Shown here: positions 1 to 4,525 of the stretch, piece by piece
Layout of the letters: the number at the start of each line of letters is the position of its first letter
How positions within the stretch are numbered: the stretch's first letter is position 1
Assembly (NCBI GenBank): GCA_913043015.1
Contig: CAJWKX010000046.1
Coordinates: 1-5,534 of the forward strand
Direction: 5' to 3'
Source: an uncultured Candidatus Pelagibacter sp.
GTDB taxonomy: Bacteria; Pseudomonadota; Alphaproteobacteria; Pelagibacterales; Pelagibacteraceae
Length of the DNA stretch: 5,534 bases
The notes under the pieces: generated by a model
Told to the model about the DNA's origin: nothing
Databases searched by the model: none
What the model saw: the letters and a program-made list of their open reading frames with translations, nothing else
Made by a program: the position numbers and the translations under genes

Positions 1-1
1 G

Positions 2-133
2 ATATTTTTTGACGAAATTCCAGACTTAAAAACAATCATTGGAATGTTTTTAATTGTATTAGGAGGTATTTATATTTTTGTACGTGAAAAAGCCCAAGAT
101 CAACTCATTGTTACAGAAAAACCTCTCAGATAA
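2..133 (+). CDS. EamA/DMT-family transporter, C-terminal end only (5' truncated)
   Basis: This is the last 43 codons of an open frame that enters from the left edge and stops at TAA 131-133. The piece begins with an acidic/proline stretch (FFDEIPDL), continues as one hydrophobic helix (about residues 11-27 of the fragment, IIGMFLIVLGGIYIFV) and ends in a charged, probably cytoplasmic tail with REK. An EIPDL-like loop, a last Gly-rich helix and then a basic tail is the usual end of EamA/RhaT-type drug/metabolite transporters, ten-helix inner-membrane permeases for small metabolites. Substrate cannot be told from a tail. The gene lies directly against the following dioxygenase, so the two are probably co-transcribed. 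The family call rests on one helix and its flanks; another polytopic membrane protein is possible. Confidence 0.66.
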   Translation: MFFDEIPDLKTIIGMFLIVLGGIYIFVREKAQDQLIVTEKPLR

Positions 134-1105
134 ATGACAAAAAATTTAATTCCTACTATCAATATTTCTTCAATAGTTAATGAAAGTTTCGATTCAAGTA
201 AGTCAATTAAGACCATTAATAAAATCAAAAAAGCTTGCATAAATATTGGTTTTTTTCAAGTTACTGGTCATGGAATAAGTAAAAAAAATATTAAAAATAT
301 TTGCAATGTGAGTAATAAATTTTTTAATTCATCTGAAAATAATAAAAGAAAATTAGCTCCAAAAAAATGGAATTATAAAAATAAAAATGTTTATAGAGGT
401 TATTTTCCAAATGATGTTAATGGTAAAGAAGGATTGGATATTGGAGATCCAAAAATTAGTAAGAATTATGCAGCGCTTAAAAAAAAGCAATATATTGAAT
501 ATTTAAATTTAAATAAATCAATGAATAAAAAATCAATTGCAATACTAAAAGAATATTTTGATCAAATTTTTAAATTAGGGGAAACTTTGTTTAAAAGTGT
601 TATTAAACTTTATAATAAAGATATAAAAATATCGAATGTTGCATTTTCAAGGCTTAAAACTTTAAGCACTTTAAGGTTTAATTATTATCCAAATCAAACA
701 AAACCTGTAGAAATTTCTAAACAAGATGGTGTTGCTCTGGGATGTGAAACCCATGTGGATAGTGGAGTTTTTACCATTTTGTATCAAGATAAAAAAGGTG
801 GATTACAAGTTCAAAATAGAAGAAGTAAAAAATGGCATGATGTACCTTATAATAAGAATGCATTAATAATAAATTCTGGGTTAGCTCTCGAATATTTAAG
901 CAAAGGAAAATTTAAAGCTACAAATCATAGAGTTCTTTGGAACAAAACAAAACGAATATCAATTCCTTTTTTCTTTGAGCCCTCTTATGATTTTATAATG
1001 AAACCCTCATTTTTTGGTAAATCTTTCAAAACTAAAAATAATGAGATTAAATATGAGAAATTTTTAAACAATTCTTTAAAAAAATTTGTTGAATATCAAC
1101 GTTAA
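134..1105 (+). CDS. 2-oxoglutarate/Fe(II)-dependent dioxygenase, isopenicillin-N-synthase-like
   Basis: A 323-residue protein, the usual length for this soluble superfamily, which couples 2-oxoglutarate decarboxylation to hydroxylation, desaturation or ring formation. The N-terminal DIOX_N-type domain (about residues 7-115) has the opening PTINIS and the GFFQVTGHGI signature at 39-48. The catalytic 2OG-FeII_Oxy jelly roll (about 177-282) has RFNYYP at 181-186, the iron ligands H207 and D209 (THVD) and H265 (NHRV), and the 2-oxoglutarate-binding R274-x-S276, so the site looks intact. The ATG follows the upstream TAA with no spacer and in the same frame, and there is no Shine-Dalgarno; coupled translation is likely. 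The next in-frame Met (130) would remove the N-terminal domain. The protein is unusually rich in Lys (52) and Asn (35), about 27% together, more than its neighbours. Substrate unknown; plant- and bacterial-type hydroxylases of this fold cannot be told apart from motifs alone. Confidence 0.9.
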   Translation: MTKNLIPTINISSIVNESFDSSKSIKTINKIKKACINIGFFQVTGHGISKKNIKNICNVSNKFFNSSENNKRKLAPKKWNYKNKNVYRGYFPNDVNGKEGLDIGDPKISKNYAALKKKQYIEYLNLNKSMNKKSIAILKEYFDQIFKLGETLFKSVIKLYNKDIKISNVAFSRLKTLSTLRFNYYPNQTKPVEISKQDGVALGCETHVDSGVFTILYQDKKGGLQVQNRRSKKWHDVPYNKNALIINSGLALEYLSKGKFKATNHRVLWNKTKRISIPFFFEPSYDFIMKPSFFGKSFKTKNNEIKYEKFLNNSLKKFVEYQR

Positions 1106-1132
1106 TAATTCTAATTTTTGTCATTTAATGAC
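1088..1132. promoter_or_regulatory. Pair of short dyad symmetries before the Rieske gene
   Basis: Two perfect inverted repeats, each with 5-bp arms and a 3-base centre, lie in succession: GTTGA-ATA-TCAAC at 1088-1100 (overlapping the last codons of the dioxygenase gene) and GTCAT-TTA-ATGAC at 1120-1132 in the gap before the Rieske gene. Their centres are 32 bp apart, about three helical turns. They share only the pattern GT-n5-(A)-n3-AC around a central TA. This is the largest gap in the window and the only place where an internal promoter or operator could sit. No good -35/-10 pair is seen. Short palindromes are frequent by chance in AT-rich DNA, so a regulator site is only a possibility. 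Confidence 0.22.
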
Positions 1133-1146
1133 TAAGAAGATTTAAA

Positions 1147-2226
1147 ATGAACAAAACAACAAGCTTTTTATATGGATTGCCTGGTAAAGCCTATATTAAC
1201 CAAGATTTTTGGGAAATTGAATGTAATACAGTTTTAGCTAATGGTTGGACATTTGTGGGTTTTGTTCATGAGTTTTTAAAACCAGGCGATGTAATACCAA
1301 TTTCCATAGCTGATAAACCAATACTTCTTATTAAGGATTTAAATAATCGGATTAATGCTTTTCATAATGTTTGTAGTCATCGTTGTCTTAAACTAGTTGA
1401 TAAAAAGAAGAACGTTGGAAAAATTATTCGCTGTCCTTATCATTCTTGGGTATATGATCTTAAAGGAAAATTAAAAGCTTCGCCGCATTTCGGAGGAACC
1501 AACCAACATAAACCAAAAGGTTTTAATCCCTTAGATCATGGTCTTAAACCTATTCGTATTCATATATGGCATGATTGGATTTTTATTAATTTAAATGGAA
1601 ATTCAACATCATTTGAAAATTATGCAAAACCTCTAATTAATAAATTTAAAAATTTTAATTTGGAAAAAATTAAACCGGTTGCAACACTTGATTTTGGTAA
1701 AATTTTTTCAAATTGGAAATTTCTTATAGAAAATTACATTGAACCTTATCATGTTCAGTTTGTTCACCGTACTACAACACAACAACCTCTTAAAAATCAT
1801 TATACTATCGTTGATGGTGTTTGTTACGGAAGCGGAATTGATGTAGAAGAAGAAAACACAACAAGCAACAGTTTGTCTGTTAGTTCTCGTTATTTATCTT
1901 TATTTCCTAACTTTATTATTGGAGATTATTTTCCAAATCAAATTGGTGTTCATTTAAATATTCCCATGGGACCAAATTTAACTATCCAGAAAAGAATTAT
2001 CTACTCAACAGAAGAAAAAAAAATGACAAAAAAAGAAGTAAATTTGCTAAAAAAAATTTGGTGGAAAGTTCATAAAGAAGATCATGAAATTTGTGAAAGA
2101 TTACAACAAGGCCGTGCCTCCCCAGCATCTGAAAAAGGTGGACTTTTATCACCATATTGGGAGAAAGGTGTAAAAGCATTTCAAGATCTTATAATAAAAT
2201 CTACTATGAAGAACTATAAATTTTAA
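1147..2226 (+). CDS. Rieske non-haem iron oxygenase, alpha subunit (carnitine/betaine oxygenase-like)
   Basis: A 359-residue catalytic subunit of a ring-hydroxylating-type oxygenase, a cytosolic enzyme that uses O2 and electrons from a separate reductase. The N-terminal Rieske domain (about residues 35-150) binds a 2Fe-2S cluster through C76-x-H78 and, 17 residues on, C96-x2-H99 (CPYHSW). The C-terminal catalytic domain (about 175-345) carries the mononuclear iron site: the N196-x2-E199-x-Y-H202-x4-H207 motif supplies both His ligands, and D312 in the ED-x-EICERLQQG segment is the likely third. E199 sits three residues before the first His, where naphthalene dioxygenase has the bridging Asp; from memory, Glu here is typical of CntA-type enzymes acting on quaternary amines, so C-N bond cleavage is a fair guess. 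ATG 1147 is preceded by a weak AGAAG; the next in-frame Met (274) is far too late. No beta subunit, ferredoxin or reductase is present in the window. Substrate unproven. Confidence 0.9.
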   Translation: MNKTTSFLYGLPGKAYINQDFWEIECNTVLANGWTFVGFVHEFLKPGDVIPISIADKPILLIKDLNNRINAFHNVCSHRCLKLVDKKKNVGKIIRCPYHSWVYDLKGKLKASPHFGGTNQHKPKGFNPLDHGLKPIRIHIWHDWIFINLNGNSTSFENYAKPLINKFKNFNLEKIKPVATLDFGKIFSNWKFLIENYIEPYHVQFVHRTTTQQPLKNHYTIVDGVCYGSGIDVEEENTTSNSLSVSSRYLSLFPNFIIGDYFPNQIGVHLNIPMGPNLTIQKRIIYSTEEKKMTKKEVNLLKKIWWKVHKEDHEICERLQQGRASPASEKGGLLSPYWEKGVKAFQDLIIKSTMKNYKF

Positions 2227-2230
2227 TAAA

Positions 2231-2237
2231 GAAAGGG
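2231..2237 (+). promoter_or_regulatory. Ribosome binding site of the glyoxalase-like gene
   Basis: The purine run GAAAGGG lies within the 14-base gap after the Rieske stop and ends only 3 bases before ATG 2241. The spacing is short, but the match to the Shine-Dalgarno core supports this start. The next in-frame ATG (codon 16) would lose the first metal ligand, H14. Confidence 0.55.
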
Positions 2238-2240
2238 AAA

Positions 2241-2660
2241 ATGTCTACAACAAATAACCCAAACGAATATAGATTGGCGCATACAATGATGAGAGTTAGA
2301 GATTTGGAAGCTTCTTTTAATTTTTACTGCAATATTTTAGGTATGAAAGTTTTAAGAAAAACAGATTATCCAGATGGTCGTTTTACAAATGCATTTATTG
2401 GTTATGGTCTGGAAACAGAATTTCCATGTTTAGAACTCACTCATAACTGGGATCAAAAAGAAAACTATGACAAGGGAAATGGTTGGGGTCACATTTGCAT
2501 AGAAACACTAGATGTTTACAAAGCTTGTGATGATCTCTCTGCTCAAGGAATAAAAATTACTCGTAAACCTGGTCCAATGAAACATGGAACACGTGTCATT
2601 GCTTTTTGTGAAGATCCAGATGGTTACAAAGTAGAACTTAATGAAAAATTAAAAACATAA
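2241..2660 (+). CDS. gloA: Glyoxalase I-like VOC-superfamily protein (lactoylglutathione lyase)
   Basis: A 139-residue protein close in length and sequence to E. coli GloA, which isomerises the methylglyoxal-glutathione hemithioacetal to S-lactoylglutathione in the cytosol. Two beta-alpha-beta-beta-beta modules are recognisable: LAHTMMRVRDLEASFNFY to about residue 70, then GWGHICIETL to EDPDGYKVELNE. All four metal ligands of the family align: H14, E65 (LELTHNW), H84 (GWGH) and E132 (KVEL). The lack of the longer yeast/human-type insertions places it with the small, Ni/Co-preferring bacterial class. It has about nine extra N-terminal residues compared with E. coli. It sits 14 bases after the Rieske gene and 19 before the cupin gene, so it is probably co-expressed with an oxidative pathway; the true substrate may be a pathway-specific 2-oxoaldehyde rather than housekeeping methylglyoxal. 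Family certain; exact substrate inferred. Confidence 0.87.
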   Translation: MSTTNNPNEYRLAHTMMRVRDLEASFNFYCNILGMKVLRKTDYPDGRFTNAFIGYGLETEFPCLELTHNWDQKENYDKGNGWGHICIETLDVYKACDDLSAQGIKITRKPGPMKHGTRVIAFCEDPDGYKVELNEKLKT

Positions 2661-2664
2661 ACCT

Positions 2665-2671
2665 GAAAGGA
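2665..2671 (+). promoter_or_regulatory. Ribosome binding site of the cupin gene
   Basis: GAAAGGA, the best Shine-Dalgarno match in the window, ends 8 bases before ATG 2680 within the 19-base gap. It fixes the start of the small cupin gene. Confidence 0.65.
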
Positions 2672-2679
2672 AAAAGATA

Positions 2680-3075
2680 ATGAAAAAAAAACCTCAACTT
2701 TATAAATTTTCAGATATTGAAAATCGTCTGCATACTTTAGAACCTGGAAAAAGTTATATTAAACCATTTGTAACTAGTAAAGTTAGCGACACTATGTGCG
2801 GTGGATTGAATTTTTTAAATAAAGTTTCTATTCCCTGGGATTTGACCTGTGATGAGATTATTTATTGTATGGAGGGTACTTTTCGACTAACTTGTGATGG
2901 CAATTCTTACATTTGTAACGCTGGTGATGTGCTTTATATTCCTAGAGACAATCATATTGCATATGAATGTGATGAAAAATGCGTTATTTTTTATGCTGCC
3001 TATCCACATGACTGGAAACAGAAAGCAGGCATAACTTTTGTTCCAGGTATTGATCCTGAAGATATGCCACAGTAA
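2680..3075 (+). CDS. Small single-domain cupin, EutQ-like
   Basis: A 131-residue protein whose middle (about residues 50-108) is one cupin barrel. The first strand motif reads PWDLTCDEIIYCMEGTFRL (52-70), ending in the family's E-G turn; the second reads GDVLYIPRDNHIAYE (82-96) with P88 and H92; the end is YAAYPHDW (105-112). This resembles the EutQ cupin of ethanolamine utilisation, for which an acetate-kinase-like activity has been reported, and many uncharacterised catabolic-operon cupins. The classical metal-binding HxH of motif 1 is missing; D58, E59, E65 and H92 are the only obvious polar candidates. Seven cysteines (40, 57, 63, 72, 79, 97, 101) are very many for such a small cytosolic protein. 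ATG 2680 has a good ribosome site. It lies between the glyoxalase-like and ligase genes, suggesting an accessory or isomerase-like role in the same pathway. No enzyme activity can be assigned. Confidence 0.74.
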   Translation: MKKKPQLYKFSDIENRLHTLEPGKSYIKPFVTSKVSDTMCGGLNFLNKVSIPWDLTCDEIIYCMEGTFRLTCDGNSYICNAGDVLYIPRDNHIAYECDEKCVIFYAAYPHDWKQKAGITFVPGIDPEDMPQ

Positions 3076-3091
3076 GATAAAATAATTAATT

Positions 3092-4525
3092 ATGACTAAT
3101 AAGACAAAAAATAAAATTTATTACGAATCTTTTAAAGAAGCGATCGAACGCAATAGAAAAAAAATACCTGAGATTCATAAAAAATTAAAATCTGCAAATG
3201 TAAAATACATAATGTCGAGCTGGATAGATTTGCACGGCATTCCAAAAACTAAACCTGTTCCAATGAGCGACTTTGAACTTTTGTGTTTAGGTAAAGGTCC
3301 TCAATTTGCAGCTCATTCTGTTTCTTATGTTCCTGAACTTACACCAGCAGACTCTGATCAAATAATGTTACCTGATTTAGATTGTGTTTATATTTGCCCC
3401 TGGGATAAATCTACTGCTATAATTTTTGCTGATCTTTTTTGGGAAGGTAAACCTTATAATGTTTGTCCAAGACAAGCACTAAAACGTTCAATGCAAAAAG
3501 CTCAAGATGCGGGTTACAAAGGTTTAGCGGGTGTTGAACCAGAATTTATTGCTATGAAGTATAATGAAAATGGAGAACCAGTCAAAGCCATGGATAATGA
3601 TCCAATTAAGGGGATTAGACCAAGAAGACAGGCTTTTGGTTATGATGTAGAACATTCATTAGATTCAATGCATTTTCTTAAAGAATTAATAAATATTCTT
3701 GAAGAACTTGGTTGGAATTTACATGATGTTGTTGCAGAAGGTGCTTACTCGCAGTTTGAATTAGATTTTCATTATACAAATTTGTTAGAAATGTCTGATA
3801 GATTAGTTTTTCTTCGTATTCTTCTAAAAGAAGTAGCAAAAAAACATAATATGTTTATTACTTTTATGCCTAAACCAACTATAGGCGATTGGCGTTCGGG
3901 CGCACATATAAACTTCTCTATGGAAAAAATTAATAAACCAGGAAAAAATATTTTTTTTGATGGAAAAGGATGGTCTAAAGAATCAAAGAATGCCGTTGGC
4001 GGTCTTATGGAACATTCTGAAGCTTTAACAGCAATTACTTGTTCAACTGTTAATTCTTACAATGGATTAGTTCCTAGAGTTGGTGGATTTGAAGGAGGAA
4101 CTGTAACTTGGGCTCCAACTAATATTACTTATGGTCATAATAATCGATCAGCACAATTTCGTTTACCTCAAAATCGTTATTGTATTGAAAATCGTGCTGC
4201 AGATATGACCATGAATATTTATTTAGCAATGGCAATGACATTGTCAGCCGCTGTTGAAGGAGTAAAGAAAAAAATCAATCCTGGCAACCCTACAGATCGT
4301 GATTTATATCAAATGACGGAAGATGATTTTAAGAAATTAAAAATTAGACGTTTGCCAAAAAATTTATTACAGGCAATAGAAGCTCTTAAAAAAGATAAAT
4401 TGACTGAAGAAGTTTTGGGATCTGTAATGAAAAAATCATTTATTTCTTATAAAAATGATGAATGGGAGCGTTATCATCAAGCTGTTACTGATTGGGAAGT
4501 AAAAGAATATCTAAGATTATATTAA
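3092..4525 (+). CDS. Type III glutamine-synthetase-like amine ligase (gamma-glutamylamide synthetase family)
   Basis: A 477-residue protein with the full glutamine synthetase layout: N-terminal beta-grasp (about 36-118) and C-terminal ATP-dependent catalytic barrel (about 126-470). Conserved signatures are GVEPEF (metal ligands E149, E151), E216 and E223 in EGAYSQFELDF, FMPKPTIGDWRSGAH with H272, NSYNGLVP (321-328), NRSAQFRLP (351-359) and IENRAADMTMNIYLA (E366, R368). The family activates the gamma-carboxyl of glutamate with ATP and joins it to ammonia or an amine. By hand alignment the ammonium-binding Asp50 of E. coli GlnA corresponds to Ala73 (FAAHSV), so an organic amine is the more likely acceptor, as in gamma-glutamylmethylamide synthetase. 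Y406 (DLYQM) sits near the adenylylation Tyr of GlnA, but control is unknown. It starts 16 bases after the cupin gene with no clear Shine-Dalgarno and overlaps the next gene by one base. Family sure; substrate open. Confidence 0.88.
   Translation: MTNKTKNKIYYESFKEAIERNRKKIPEIHKKLKSANVKYIMSSWIDLHGIPKTKPVPMSDFELLCLGKGPQFAAHSVSYVPELTPADSDQIMLPDLDCVYICPWDKSTAIIFADLFWEGKPYNVCPRQALKRSMQKAQDAGYKGLAGVEPEFIAMKYNENGEPVKAMDNDPIKGIRPRRQAFGYDVEHSLDSMHFLKELINILEELGWNLHDVVAEGAYSQFELDFHYTNLLEMSDRLVFLRILLKEVAKKHNMFITFMPKPTIGDWRSGAHINFSMEKINKPGKNIFFDGKGWSKESKNAVGGLMEHSEALTAITCSTVNSYNGLVPRVGGFEGGTVTWAPTNITYGHNNRSAQFRLPQNRYCIENRAADMTMNIYLAMAMTLSAAVEGVKKKINPGNPTDRDLYQMTEDDFKKLKIRRLPKNLLQAIEALKKDKLTEEVLGSVMKKSFISYKNDEWERYHQAVTDWEVKEYLRLY

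Noticed and set aside
1086..1117. Sigma70-type promoter before the Rieske gene
   Set aside because: TTGAAT at 1090-1095 with TAATTT at 1112-1117 has tolerable spacing, but the -10 matches the consensus at only about half its positions; in such AT-rich sequence this is chance level.
1120..1132. Hairpin GTCAT-TTA-ATGAC as an intrinsic terminator of the dioxygenase gene
   Set aside because: The stem is only 5 bp with few G-C pairs, and it is followed by TAAGAAG rather than a T run; the T run is on the wrong side.
2015..2034. Runs of 9 and 7 A as a programmed frameshift or slippage site in the Rieske gene
   Set aside because: The frame stays open and conserved motifs continue on both sides (iron ligands before, the likely Asp ligand after); A runs are common in this DNA.
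1997..2179. Minus-strand open frame of 60 codons
   Set aside because: It lies wholly within the Rieske oxygenase gene opposite its conserved C-terminal part; the Leu/Phe-rich product is what the complement of Lys/Glu-rich codons gives. No ribosome site or family resemblance.
3092..4525. Housekeeping glutamine synthetase GlnA
   Set aside because: The ammonium-binding Asp is replaced, the E216-E223 motif has type III spacing, and the gene sits in a catabolic cluster without glnB.
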